A DNA stretch of 64,000 nt, taken from assembly GCF_001046855.1 (NCBI RefSeq), contig NZ_HF570958.1:1-64000 (forward strand), given 5' to 3'. The first letter of the stretch is position 1. Each line of letters opens with the position of its first letter. The position numbers and the translations under genes are program-made. This document shows positions 33,528-43,359 of this stretch, in pieces. Origin of the DNA: Nostocoides japonicum T1-X7. GTDB lineage: Bacteria; Actinomycetota; Actinomycetes; Actinomycetales; Dermatophilaceae. The notes below the pieces were generated by a model. The model was not told the DNA's origin and made no database searches. It worked only from the letters and a program-made list of their open reading frames with translations.

Positions 33528-35015
33528 TCACGCCGCCGCCCCCGACTCCTGGCGGGCGATCGTTCCGCGACGCCCGACGAGGGTGACGAGGAAGGAGAGG
33601 ACGAGGGCCGCGAGGACGCCGAGGTTGGCGTACGCCCACGCCCCGTCCTTGCCGCCGAGTCCGAGGGGGCCGAGCAGGTACCCCTGCCAGTCGTTCCACG
33701 AGGCCTGATCGGAGAAGGTGTTGATGACCAGGCCCCAGCCGATGAGCGAGGCGACGACCATCGTCGCGATCGAGAGCCAGTCGACCGAGCCGTACCGGCC
33801 ACGGGCGTCGAAGAGGGCGTCGGCTCCGTGCGGGCCCCAGTCGTAGTCCTTCCGCCGCACGGTGAGGTCGGCGATCATGATCCCGGCCCACGCGGCGAGC
33901 GGCACGCCGAGGGTGATGAGGAAGGACTGGAACGGTCCGAGGAAGCTCTCGGCGAAGAAGACGACGTAGATCGTGCCGAGGGTGAGGATGATCCCGTCGA
34001 TGAGGGCGGCAGAGGGACGCGGTATGCGGACGCCGAGGGAGAGCAGGGTCAGCCCCGAGGAGTAGATGCCGAGGACGGCTCCGCTGACGAGCGAGAGGAT
34101 CACCGCGATGAGGAACGGCACGAGGAACCACGTCGGGAGGATCGTCGCGAGCGTCCCGATCGGGTCGGCGGCGATGCCGTCCATGAGCTTCTGGTCGGAG
34201 CCGCCGAGCAGGAGGCCGTAGATGACGAGGAGGGTCGGGGCGAGCGCGCCGCCGACGGTGTTCCAGACGACGATCGAGCCGCCGGAGGCCGAGCGCTGCT
34301 GGTAGCGCGACCAGTCGGCCGCGATGTTGATCCAGCCGAGGCCGAACCCGGTCATCACCATGGTGAGCGCCCCGATGACCGACTGGAAGGAGCCGGACGG
34401 GAGCGCGGAGACGGCCGACCAGTCGACGTGGCCGAGGGTGAGCGCGATGTAGACGACCGTCGCGATGCCGGTGATCCACGTGAGGTAGGACTGCAGCCGC
34501 ATGATGATGTGGTAGCCCGCGACCGACGCGAGGACGATGAGCGCGGCGACGACGACCATCGCGATGATCTTGACCGCCGTGCCGCTGCTCCAGCCGAGCT
34601 CCTTGAAGACGGTCGCCGTCGCGAGGGTGGCCATGATGGCGAGGAAGGTCTCCCAGCCGATCGAGACGAGCCAGCTGATGACGCCGGGGACCTTCTGGCC
34701 GGTCACCCCGAACGCGGCCCGTGACAGGATCATCGTGGGCGCCGACCCCCGCTTGCCGGCGATGGCGATGAGTCCGCAGAGGACGAAGGAGAGGACGACT
34801 CCGACGACGGTGACGACGACCGACTGCCAGAAGGAGATGCCGAACCCCAGGACGTAGGAGCCGTAGCTGATCCCGAAGACGGACACGTTGGCCGCGAACC
34901 ACGGCCAGAACAGGTCCTTGGGCGTTGCCGTGCGCTCCGCCTCGTCGATGATCTCGATGCCGGTCGTCTCGACGCCGAGCCGCCGGGTCTCCTCGGCGGT
35001 GTGCGTGGTGCTCAT
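33528..35015 (-). CDS. NCS1-family purine/cytosine permease
   Basis: A 495-residue membrane protein with about 12 transmembrane segments. Family features include FWPWFAANVSVFGISYGSYVLGFG in the first helix, SRAAFGVTGQKVPGVISWLVSIGWE (the substrate-site region) and GWINIAADWSRYQ. NCS1 carriers use H+ or Na+ to import nucleobases, hydantoins or thiamine-related compounds. ATG 35015 is chosen because CATGCT lies 7 nt upstream as a leaderless -10; ATG 35027 is an alternative. It is co-directional with the cysteine hydrolase gene. Confidence 0.9.
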   Translation of the reverse strand: MSTTHTAEETRRLGVETTGIEIIDEAERTATPKDLFWPWFAANVSVFGISYGSYVLGFGISFWQSVVVTVVGVVLSFVLCGLIAIAGKRGSAPTMILSRAAFGVTGQKVPGVISWLVSIGWETFLAIMATLATATVFKELGWSSGTAVKIIAMVVVAALIVLASVAGYHIIMRLQSYLTWITGIATVVYIALTLGHVDWSAVSALPSGSFQSVIGALTMVMTGFGLGWINIAADWSRYQQRSASGGSIVVWNTVGGALAPTLLVIYGLLLGGSDQKLMDGIAADPIGTLATILPTWFLVPFLIAVILSLVSGAVLGIYSSGLTLLSLGVRIPRPSAALIDGIILTLGTIYVVFFAESFLGPFQSFLITLGVPLAAWAGIMIADLTVRRKDYDWGPHGADALFDARGRYGSVDWLSIATMVVASLIGWGLVINTFSDQASWNDWQGYLLGPLGLGGKDGAWAYANLGVLAALVLSFLVTLVGRRGTIARQESGAAA

Positions 35016-35084
35016 GCCTCGGAGCATGACAGATGACCCGGGCGGCCGGGAGGATCTACGGGTGGAGAGGCGGAGGGGGCGGCG

Positions 35085-35291
35085 TCAGCCGCGACCGGAT
35101 CCCCACGAGCGGTAGTCGTCGTCGTCCTCGTAGCGGAGGTCTCCGTCGGTGTCGTCCAGCCGGGAACCGGTGCGGTTCGCCGTCGACCCGTGGAGCTCCT
35201 GCTCGAGCGCGCTGAGGTTCGTGTCCGGGCTGTAGTACTTCAGTGCCCGGGCAACCTTGGTCTGCTTGGCTTTGGCTCGGCCGCGCCCCAT
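35085..35291 (-). CDS. DUF3073 family protein
   Basis: A 68-residue protein starting MGRGRAKAKQTKVARALKYY, the signature of the DUF3073 family, with an acidic C-terminus (DLRYEDDDDYRSW). The family is confined to actinobacteria and adjoins purM in Mycobacterium (Rv0810c) and Streptomyces. Here it is separated from purM by about 4.7 kb of accessory genes. A GAGGGGG ribosome-binding site precedes the ATG. Function unknown; the basic then acidic layout suggests a nucleic-acid-associated protein. Confidence 0.88.
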   Translation of the reverse strand: MGRGRAKAKQTKVARALKYYSPDTNLSALEQELHGSTANRTGSRLDDTDGDLRYEDDDDYRSWGSGRG

Positions 35292-35541
35292 GGCGTGACC
35301 CCCTCGTGATGTCTGCCGGGACGGCACCGGTCGGTCGACGAGGCAAGGACGCACCGTCGACTCCACGTAGCGGTCCCGGGAATCGTGTCTGTCGTGGGTC
35401 CAACGCTACATGAGTCCGGCTGCTTCCCGCGCATCGGCTCCCGGTCGATGCGGTCGCGTCGATCCGCTCCGGGCTCCGGTATGCGGGGGAGCGGGTCGCC
35501 ACGCAGGGGAGCGGCCCGCCACGCGGCGTCGGCCCCGGGGG

Positions 35542-36786
35542 TCACGGGAGCCAGAGGTGCGGCAGACCGGCCGCCATCCGCCCCTCGGCGACCCGGTCGG
35601 CGGCCTCGGCGGGGGTGATGCCGTGCTCGTCGGCCGTCCTCAGCACTTCGGTCGTGTGGTCGAAGATCGCCGAGGTCGCCTTGCGGGCGCGCTCGAGGTC
35701 GAATCCGTGGAGCTCGTCGCTGACCTGGATGACGCCGCCGGCGTTGACGAGGTAGTCGGGGCAGTAGGTGATGCCCCGCTCGCGGAGGCGGTCGGCCGTG
35801 CCGCCGGGCCCCTCGTCGACGAGCTGGTTGTTGGCGCCGCCGCACACGATGCGCGCCGACAGCCTCTCGACGGTCACCGCGTCGAGGGCTCCGCCGAGCG
35901 CGCACGGCGCGTAGATGTCGAGCGGCTCGCCGAGCATGCTCGGCACGTCCGGCACGGCCGCGATCTCCGGGAGATCGCTGCGGAGCGCCTCGATGGCCCG
36001 CGCCGAGACGTCCGTCACGACGACGCTCGCCCCGTCCTCGACGAGGTGCCGGGCGAGCCGCCGCCCGACCTTGCCGACCCCGACGATCCCGACGCGCCGG
36101 CCGGCGAGCGTCGGCTCGCCCCACACGTGGGCTGCCGCGGCCCGCATACCCTCGAAGACGCCGTATGCCGTGAGCAGGCTCGAGTCCCCGGCCCCGCCGT
36201 TCTCCGGGGAGCGTCCGGTCGCCCACCGGGTCGTGCGAGCGACGACATCCATGTCGGCGACGTAGGTCCCGACGTCGCAGGCCGTGACGTACCGCCCGCC
36301 GAGCGACTCGACGAACCGTCCGTAGGCCTCGAGGAGCTCGGGCGTCTTCTCGGTCGCGGGGTCGCCGACGATGACGGCCTTGCCGCCGCCGTGGGCCAGG
36401 CCGGCGAGGGCGTTCTTGTAGGACATGGCGCGCGACAGGCGCAGGACGTCGCTGACGGCGTCCTCGATCGTCGCGTAGGGGAAGAAGCGCGTTCCGCCGA
36501 GACCGGGTCCGAGCCGCGTGTCGTGGATGGCGATGACGGCGCGCAGGCCGGAGGCGCGGTCGTGGCAGAAGACGACCTGCTCGTGGTCGGTCGAGCCGGC
36601 GCGGCGGACCACCCGACGAGCCCCCTGGTCGGCCGCAGCGTCGGTTGAGTCAGGAGTGCCTGGAATGCCCGAAGCCGTCCCCTGAACGGCCGTCGGCTCC
36701 GCGGGTGCTGGCGCCGTGCCCGCGGGTCGGGCGGGGTCCGGAATGGGCTGGTTCGGCGTAACGTGAACTGGGCTGGTCTGCGTCAC
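35542..36786 (-). CDS. vdh: valine/leucine dehydrogenase (Glu/Leu/Phe/Val family)
   Basis: NAD-dependent oxidative deamination of branched-chain amino acids. It has 414 residues. The substrate loop [12 protein letters not shown], catalytic lysine regions [21 protein letters not shown] and the NAD site [17 protein letters not shown] are all present. The first ~60 residues are a Pro/Thr/Ala-rich extension before the conserved [15 protein letters not shown] 36786 has GGAAGGAG 8 nt upstream. vdh near bldC and purM is conserved in Streptomyces (the SCO4086-SCO4091 region). It is divergent from bldC. Confidence 0.93.
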   Translation of the reverse strand: MTQTSPVHVTPNQPIPDPARPAGTAPAPAEPTAVQGTASGIPGTPDSTDAAADQGARRVVRRAGSTDHEQVVFCHDRASGLRAVIAIHDTRLGPGLGGTRFFPYATIEDAVSDVLRLSRAMSYKNALAGLAHGGGKAVIVGDPATEKTPELLEAYGRFVESLGGRYVTACDVGTYVADMDVVARTTRWATGRSPENGGAGDSSLLTAYGVFEGMRAAAAHVWGEPTLAGRRVGIVGVGKVGRRLARHLVEDGASVVVTDVSARAIEALRSDLPEIAAVPDVPSMLGEPLDIYAPCALGGALDAVTVERLSARIVCGGANNQLVDEGPGGTADRLRERGITYCPDYLVNAGGVIQVSDELHGFDLERARKATSAIFDHTTEVLRTADEHGITPAEAADRVAEGRMAAGLPHLWLP

Positions 36787-36865
36787 GGTGGTGACTCCTT
36801 CCGTCGGGACGTGCGGGTCGCGCACGATCTCCAGCGTAGGCACCCTCAAGCCACACATCTGCCAC

Positions 36866-36904
36866 TGACTAGTCATTTTGGGGGATTGACTCACTGATCC
36901 CCCC
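36866..36904. promoter_or_regulatory. palindromes in the vdh-bldC divergent region
   Basis: TGACTAGTCA (36866-36875) is a perfect 10-bp palindrome. GGGGGAT (36880-36886) pairs with ATCCCCC (36897-36903) across a 10-nt loop. Both lie upstream of vdh and bldC and are candidate regulator sites; no regulator can be named. Confidence 0.45.
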
Positions 36905-37010
36905 GTTTCACCACCATAGGGAGGTTCGACGCGTGAGGATGGGATGCGTGGGCTTGGGGGGCTCTGAGCCGACGATACCTGCTGACGTATTCCAAGAATG
37001 AGGTTCACCG

Positions 37011-37220
37011 GTGCCAGACCGACCTGCCGAGGACCGGCAGCTTCTGACGCCTGCCGAAGTGGCGCGACTGTTCAGGGTTGACCCGAAGACCGTCACGCGC
37101 TGGGCTCAGGCCGGCAAGCTGTCGTCCATCCGAACCCTGGGGGGCCATCGGCGTTTCGACCGCGACGAGGTCATGCAACGCCTAGCCGAGCACGGCGATC
37201 CCCAGGACGCCGACGGCTGA
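37011..37220 (+). CDS. bldC: BldC-type MerR-like DNA-binding protein
   Basis: A 69-residue single-domain winged-helix protein. [23 protein letters not shown] and then [15 protein letters not shown] are nearly identical to Streptomyces BldC. Unlike full MerR proteins it has no dimerisation coil; BldC binds direct repeats as head-to-tail oligomers. In Streptomyces it controls entry into development; in non-sporulating relatives the role is open. GTG 37011 has GAGG 7 nt upstream. Synteny with vdh supports orthology. Confidence 0.92.
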   Translation: MPDRPAEDRQLLTPAEVARLFRVDPKTVTRWAQAGKLSSIRTLGGHRRFDRDEVMQRLAEHGDPQDADG

Positions 37221-37324
37221 CGAGCCGCCGATAACGTGCGCACCCGGGCCGCGAGGTCCGGGGCGCTGTCACCTGCTCGGGTGACGCGAGCCGCCGGGGG
37301 GCGGTGCGCGGACCCGGGTAGGTC

Positions 37325-37426
37325 CCGCACGTGCCGAGGAGATCACTCGCTCCGAGGAGTTTCCCGCACGTGCCGAGCTGATGTCGTCCACACGCGCTGT
37401 CGACGACATCACCTCGGCACGTGCGG
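37325..37426. repeat. dispersed palindrome, GCACGTGCCGAG family (copy C)
   Basis: Arms 37364-37388 and 37402-37426 (25 bp each, CCGCACGTGCCGAG at the outer end) pair with a single mismatch around a 13-nt loop. An extra single copy of CCGCACGTGCCGAG starts at 37325. It lies downstream of bldC and upstream of the metY leader. Confidence 0.92.
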
Positions 37427-37536
37427 CGCCTCCGGGGCTGGGTCGAGCCTCCCCGGAAGGGGACGCGCGGGCGCGGGAGGCGACGAACAGTCCCGTATGC
37501 CGCATACGCCGGGCCCCGGCCCATCGCGGGGCTGCC

Positions 37537-37564
37537 GTATGCCGGGAGCCGCCTTCCGGCATAC
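37537..37564. repeat. inverted repeat GTATGCCGG/CCGGCATAC at the metY promoter
   Basis: Nine-base arms 37537-37545 and 37556-37564 flank a 10-nt loop and overlap the likely -35 position of the metY leader promoter. The -10 would be TACGAT at 37578-37583. It is also two head-on copies of the heptamer that is frequent across the window. Confidence 0.7.
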
Positions 37565-37592
37565 CCACGCGTGCGCATACGATCCGTCGTGA

Positions 37593-37710
37593 GGTCACGA
37601 GACCCAGCACCAAGCCCCGGCTGGCTGGGCGGCAACCCTCCTCTCGCGGTGGGGTGCCCCGGGAGACGACCTGGTCGGCGCCACCCGGCGTCGGCAAGCG
37701 CGGGTCCTTC
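37593..37710 (+). ncRNA. SAM-IV riboswitch
   Basis: The leader of metY carries the SAM-IV consensus in order: GGTCACGAG, CCAGC, CAAGCCCCGGCT, GCTGGGC, GGCAACCCTCC, CGCGGTGGGGTGCCCCGGG and the closing GACGACC, followed by the downstream P4/pseudoknot stretch GGCGCCACCCGGCGTCGGC. The class is known from actinobacteria upstream of sulfur-assimilation genes. SAM binding should lower metY expression. CCACCG (37737-37742) can pair with CGGTGG (37752-37757) just before the ribosome-binding GAGGAG, a possible expression-platform helix. Confidence 0.9.
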
Positions 37711-37780
37711 ACCGATCGACCCGGCACCACGACCGTCCACCGGGAGGCACTCGGTGGCTCATCGACGAGGAGTTGCCCCG

Positions 37781-39097
<1,317 letters not shown>

Positions 39098-39108
39098 TCG
39101 GCGTCCTC

Positions 39109-39174
39109 GGCCGAGGGCGCTATAGCCCCCGGCCGAGGGTGCTATGGCCCCCGGCCGAGGGTGACCATGGCCCT
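39109..39174. repeat. three tandem 22-bp repeats
   Basis: GGCCGAGGG(C/T)GCTAT(A/G)GCCCCC occurs at 39109 and 39131, and a third degenerate copy starts at 39153. Each copy is nearly palindromic around GCTATAGC or GCTATGGC. They lie directly after metY, before the convergent alcohol dehydrogenase gene, so may help stop transcription. Confidence 0.85.
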
Positions 39175-39243
39175 CGCCCGGGGTATGCCTGTGGCCCCGG
39201 CCGGGGCCGGGCCGACGTCTCGGGGCCGCGCAGCAGCCCGCTG

Positions 39244-40302
39244 TCAGCCGGCCGTGAGCAGCACCTTGAGGGCGTTCGTCTCCGCGGCGCGTCCGAAAGT
39301 GTCGTAGGCGTCGAGGATGTCGTCGAGCGCGAACCGGTGACTCACGAAGCCGTCGACGTCGAGCCGCTCCTGGGCGAGGAGCCGGATGAGCGTCGGTGTC
39401 GTGTCGGTGTTGACGAGCCCGGTGGTGATGGTGAGGTTCTGGATCCACGCGGTGTCGAGAGGGAAGGTCACCGGGACCCCGTGGACACCGACGTTCGCCA
39501 GGTGGCCTGCGGGGCGGACGAGTGAGAGCGCCATGTCCCACGTCGCGGGGACGCCGACCGCCTCGATGGCGACGTCGACGCCGAGCCCGTCGGTCATCGC
39601 GAGAACCTGCTCGCGCCAGTCGGCGTCCGAGGCGACGACGCCGTCGGTGGCCCCGAACCGCCGGGCCTGCGCGACCCGGTTGGCGTCGAGGTCGATGGCG
39701 ACGATCCGGCTCGGCCCGTAGAGGCCGGCCGTCACGATGGCGGCGAGACCGACCGGGCCCGCACCGACGACGGCCACGACGTCGCCGGGGGACACCTGCC
39801 CGTAGCGGACGCCGATCTCATGGCCGGTGGGAAGGATGTCGCTGATGAGGACGGCCCGCTCGTCGGAGAGGCCGGCGGGGATCCGGTAGAGCGAGGTCTC
39901 GGCGAACGACACTCGGACGTACTCCGCCTGCGTGCCGTCGATGAGATGCCCGAAGATCCAGCCGATGCCCGGTGCCCCTTCGTCGGCCTGGCAGTGCGAG
40001 TAGACACCCTTGCGGCAGTAGGCGCACTTACCGCACGAGCTGATGCAGGAGATGATGACGCGGTCGCCCACCGCGAGGTCGGTGACCGCCTCGCCCACCT
40101 CGGTGATGGTGCCGACACCCTCGTGGCCGAGGACGCGACCGTCGGTGACGGCGGGTACGTCGCCGTGGAGGATGTGCAGGTCCGTCCCGCAGATGGTGGT
40201 CGTCTCGACCCTGACGATCGCGTCGGTGGGCTTCTCGATGACCGGGTCCGGCACCTCCTCCCACGCCTTCGAGCCGGGTCCGTGGTAGACGAGCGCCTTC
40301 AT
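39244..40302 (-). CDS. zinc-dependent alcohol dehydrogenase
   Basis: A 352-residue medium-chain dehydrogenase. Catalytic zinc ligands are C38 (TICGTDLHI) and H60 with E61 (LGHEGVG). The structural zinc is bound by C90, C93, C96 and C104 (CGKCAYCRKGVYSHC). The NAD site is VVGAGPVGLAAI. The KALVYHGPG start and the TDLHILHGDVP motif place it near 2,3-butanediol/sec-alcohol or formaldehyde-type dehydrogenases. GGGAG precedes ATG 40302. It stands alone. Confidence 0.92.
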   Translation of the reverse strand: MKALVYHGPGSKAWEEVPDPVIEKPTDAIVRVETTTICGTDLHILHGDVPAVTDGRVLGHEGVGTITEVGEAVTDLAVGDRVIISCISSCGKCAYCRKGVYSHCQADEGAPGIGWIFGHLIDGTQAEYVRVSFAETSLYRIPAGLSDERAVLISDILPTGHEIGVRYGQVSPGDVVAVVGAGPVGLAAIVTAGLYGPSRIVAIDLDANRVAQARRFGATDGVVASDADWREQVLAMTDGLGVDVAIEAVGVPATWDMALSLVRPAGHLANVGVHGVPVTFPLDTAWIQNLTITTGLVNTDTTPTLIRLLAQERLDVDGFVSHRFALDDILDAYDTFGRAAETNALKVLLTAG

Positions 40303-40637
40303 CGCGAGCTCCCTTCCGTGTCGTCGCTGCGCATGAGAACGGTGTGGGGAGAGCGGGCCGGCGGCCCGCCGCGACCACGACCCCTCGCGGAGGCGGTCAT
40401 CGCCGCCGGGCCGGCTCTCCACTACTCACCGTAGTACTGCCGTGGCCGGTGGGGTCGGTGACGTGGGCCACGGCACATGACGCGCGGCATACGCACGACG
40501 GTGGACGGCGCACGGCCGAACGGCTGTGGACGGCGCACGGCGCCCGAACCGCCGCGGCCGAACCGGCATACAGAATGCGCACAGCGGGCGGCCGGGTGAG
40601 CGACCGCCCCGGCGACGGCCTCAGGAGGGTGGGGTGG
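40303..40637. other. intergenic region without a gene
   Basis: About 335 bp between the alcohol dehydrogenase start and the carboxylesterase stop. GTGGACGGCGCACGG is repeated at 40501 and 40526. I see no RNA gene or conserved frame. Confidence 0.6.
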
Positions 40638-42140
40638 TCAGCGGATGCCGTCCCAGAGGGCGCGTTCGTCGCCGTCGGGGTCGTCGACGACGGTCACGGT
40701 GTCGGTGATGACCCCGGTCGTCCGCGTGTCCGGCGTGTAGGTCGCCCACCCCGGGTCGCCCGTCGCGACGAACGAGACCCACGCGCCGTGCGCCGCGTCC
40801 GCGACGGAGTCCGGCACATCGGACCCGACGATGATCTTGAGACCGCCGATGTGCTGGGTGCGGAAGACATACGGGATCTCGACGGCATGACAGGCCCCGA
40901 AGCCGCCGTTGGTCTCCTTCGAGGGGTGGTCGAACCGGTACACCCATGTCCCTGCCTCGCTCGCGGCCCGCGCCTCGGCGACCCGAAGGGCGGGCACGGC
41001 GAAGAACCAGTCGGTGACGAGGGCGGCGAGGACATCGCCCGGCGACGCTCCCGGCCGGTTCGCCCGGTAGTGCGCCACGCCCTCCGGCGACAGCCCGTAT
41101 GCCGCCGCCCCGCCGACGAGCATCGCCTCGTCGATGTGGTCGATGGCGCCCGGCGCGACGAGGAAGAGCCGGGACTCGTCCCGGTTGGAGCCGGTCATGA
41201 GCCGCACGGACGAGGAGACACCACCGGCGAAGGCTTCGAGCGGGTGCTGCGGCAGCGTCGCCGGGTCGACGACGGGCGCGAACGGCAGCAGGCTCAGGGC
41301 GAGGGTGCCCCAGACTGCCGGGTCGGGCGTCGACTGGACCTCCGTGACGAGGTCGGCGGCCGCGGTGACGAGCGTCGGCAGCTCCACGGCGGCCAGCGCC
41401 TCGCGGGTCGGCTCGACTCCGAGCATCTCGGCCAGGCGCGCGGTGACCCGGAGCGCGATGTCCGGCGTGAGGGTGTGCGCGGTGGCGCCCGACTGGGTGA
41501 CGGCCTGGGCGAACAGCCCCTCGGCGGCCGGCATCGCGAGGAGCGTGGTGACGCTCATCGCCCCGGCCGACTCCCCGGCGACCGTGACGCGCGACGGGTC
41601 ACCGCCGAAGGCCGCGATGTTGTCGCGCACCCAGCGCAGCGCGGCGATCTGGTCCTGCAGCCCACGGTTGGCGGTTCCGGACCCCTCGTCGGCCGCGGTG
41701 TAGAGGAACCCGTCGGCGGCGAGCCGGTAGTTGATCGTCACGCAGACGACGCCGTCCCGCGCGAAGGCCGACCCGTCGTACTCCGGGAGCGATCCCGAGC
41801 CGTTCATGAACGACCCGCCGTGGACCCACACGAGGACGGGGAGCCCCGGCCCACCGGCGCCGACGGCCGCCTCGGGCGCCCAGACGTTGAGGTTGAGGCA
41901 CTCCTCGCCGGGGATGGTCACCTCGGGGAAGAGCGGCTGGTATGCCGGCGGGTAGTCGCCCTTGGGAACCGTCGGCCCGTATGCCGTCGCGTCCCGGATG
42001 CCGTCCCAGGGCACGACCGGCCGTGGCGGCTGGAACCGGTTCGCGCCGAACGGCGGGGCCGCATACGGGATCCCGAGGAAGCGGGCGACGCCGTCCTCCT
42101 GCGACCCGCGAACCGTGCCTCCGGTGACCTGGACCTCCAT
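40638..42140 (-). CDS. type B carboxylesterase/lipase
   Basis: A 500-residue alpha/beta-hydrolase of the COesterase family. Oxyanion loop LVWVHGGSF, nucleophile S191 in VAGESAGAMS, acidic residue region MTGSNRDES and the histidine region FGACHAVEIPYVF are present. ECLNLNVWAPE and ALRWVRDNIAAFGGDP are further family motifs. There is no signal peptide, so it should be cytoplasmic. GAGGAG lies 5 nt before ATG 42140. The substrate is an ester of unknown nature; para-nitrobenzyl esterase is a typical relative. Confidence 0.92.
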   Translation of the reverse strand: MEVQVTGGTVRGSQEDGVARFLGIPYAAPPFGANRFQPPRPVVPWDGIRDATAYGPTVPKGDYPPAYQPLFPEVTIPGEECLNLNVWAPEAAVGAGGPGLPVLVWVHGGSFMNGSGSLPEYDGSAFARDGVVCVTINYRLAADGFLYTAADEGSGTANRGLQDQIAALRWVRDNIAAFGGDPSRVTVAGESAGAMSVTTLLAMPAAEGLFAQAVTQSGATAHTLTPDIALRVTARLAEMLGVEPTREALAAVELPTLVTAAADLVTEVQSTPDPAVWGTLALSLLPFAPVVDPATLPQHPLEAFAGGVSSSVRLMTGSNRDESRLFLVAPGAIDHIDEAMLVGGAAAYGLSPEGVAHYRANRPGASPGDVLAALVTDWFFAVPALRVAEARAASEAGTWVYRFDHPSKETNGGFGACHAVEIPYVFRTQHIGGLKIIVGSDVPDSVADAAHGAWVSFVATGDPGWATYTPDTRTTGVITDTVTVVDDPDGDERALWDGIR

Positions 42141-42284
42141 GGACGCTCCTCACGTGTGATGGTGTCGACGCGCCGAGGGCCGGTCCGCCGTCTCGCCAGG
42201 CTATGGCCATCCGCTGACCCCCATGTGCCGTATCGAGCCACCCGGCCCCCCGTCCCCTCGCCTTCTCGGATTTCCCCGCGCCTC

Positions 42285-42371
42285 GCTTTATCGGGTGACC
42301 CCACAACACTGAGCTTCACCCGACTTTCGTTGTCGGGTGAGGCTCAGCCTTCCGGGGTGACCCGATAAAGC
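42285..42371. repeat. nested double inverted repeat between divergent genes
   Basis: Outer arms 42285-42302 and 42354-42371 (18 bp, GCTTTATCGGGT... ) pair with one mismatch. Inside them, 42309-42324 and 42332-42347 (16 bp, CTGAGC...ACCCGAC) pair with one G-T-type mismatch around the loop TTTCGTT. The whole 87-bp element folds as a long interrupted hairpin that ends 26 nt before the exonuclease III start. Confidence 0.92.
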
Positions 42372-42397
42372 TGCGGGGGGAGGCGGAGAATGAGCGG

Positions 42398-43195
42398 GTG
42401 CGGGTCATCACGGCGAACGTCAACGGCATCCGGGCGGCAGCGCGTCGCGGTGGTCTCGAGTGGCTCGCGGCGGCCCGGCCGGACGCCCTGTGCCTCCAGG
42501 AGGTGCGCGCCGACGACGGCACCCTGTCGGCGATCCTCGACGGCGCCGGCTTCGGCGACTGGTCCGTCGCCCACACCGAGGGATCGGTGAAGGGCCGCGC
42601 CGGTGTCGCCGTCGTGACGGCCTCGCCGCACAAGGAGGTTCGGGTCGGCATCGACGGGGACTTCGCCGAGCAGGGGCGCTGGGTCGAGGCGGACGTCGTC
42701 GTGGGCGACCGGGTCGTGACGCTCGTCTCGGCATACGTCCACACGGGTGAGGCGGGGACGCCGCGGCAGGTGGAGAAGTACGCGTTCCTCGACGCGATGA
42801 CCCAGCGGATGAGCATGGTCACGGCCCAGGACGGGTATGCGGTCGTGACGGGGGATCTCAACGTCGCCCACCGCGAGGAGGACCTCAAGAACTGGAAGGG
42901 CAATCTCGGCAAGTCCGGCTTCCTTCCTCTCGAGCGAGCCTCCTTCGACCGGTGGTTCGCCGAGCTGGGCTGGGTCGACGTCCACCGGGCGCTCGCCGGC
43001 CCGGGGCCTGGGCCGTACACGTGGTGGTCGTGGCGGGGGAAGGCCTTCGACAACGACGCGGGATGGCGCATCGACTACCAGCTCGCGTCGCCGGCCCTGG
43101 CCCGCGTCGCGCGGACGGCCCGCGTGGGACGGGCTGCGACGTATGCGCAGCGGTGGAGCGACCACGCCCCCGTCGTCGTCGACTACGCCCTCTGA
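42398..43195 (+). CDS. xthA: exodeoxyribonuclease III
   Basis: AP endonuclease and 3'-5' exonuclease of base-excision repair. It has 265 residues of the EEP fold. [18 protein letters not shown] is the start, the metal-binding glutamate is in [27 protein letters not shown] carries the catalytic Asp/Asn pair, WRIDYQLAS the next acidic residue, and [11 protein letters not shown] the terminal histidine. GTG 42398 has a GGAG 9 nt upstream. The nested hairpin lies in its leader or promoter. Confidence 0.93.
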   Translation: MRVITANVNGIRAAARRGGLEWLAAARPDALCLQEVRADDGTLSAILDGAGFGDWSVAHTEGSVKGRAGVAVVTASPHKEVRVGIDGDFAEQGRWVEADVVVGDRVVTLVSAYVHTGEAGTPRQVEKYAFLDAMTQRMSMVTAQDGYAVVTGDLNVAHREEDLKNWKGNLGKSGFLPLERASFDRWFAELGWVDVHRALAGPGPGPYTWWSWRGKAFDNDAGWRIDYQLASPALARVARTARVGRAATYAQRWSDHAPVVVDYAL

Positions 43196-43345
43196 GCCCG
43201 AGGACCGCCTCGAAGCCGACGTCGGGCGCGACGGGTTCGATCCGCGTGCCATGGCTGTGGAGCACCCGGACAGCTCCATCCCCGCAGTCGCGGTCTCCTC
43301 TCGTCCATGACAGGGGAAGGCATCCACCTCGCCGAGTGGTTGGCA

Positions 43346-43351
43346 TACCGT
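43346..43351 (+). promoter_or_regulatory. -10 element of the MalY/PatB gene
   Basis: TACCGT, 8 nt before ATG 43360, overlapping a GGCATAC heptamer. Confidence 0.4.
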
Positions 43352-43359
43352 CGTATGTC

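Noticed and set aside
42285-42371. Rho-independent terminator
   Set aside because: Both neighbouring genes are transcribed away from it and no T-run follows either arm.
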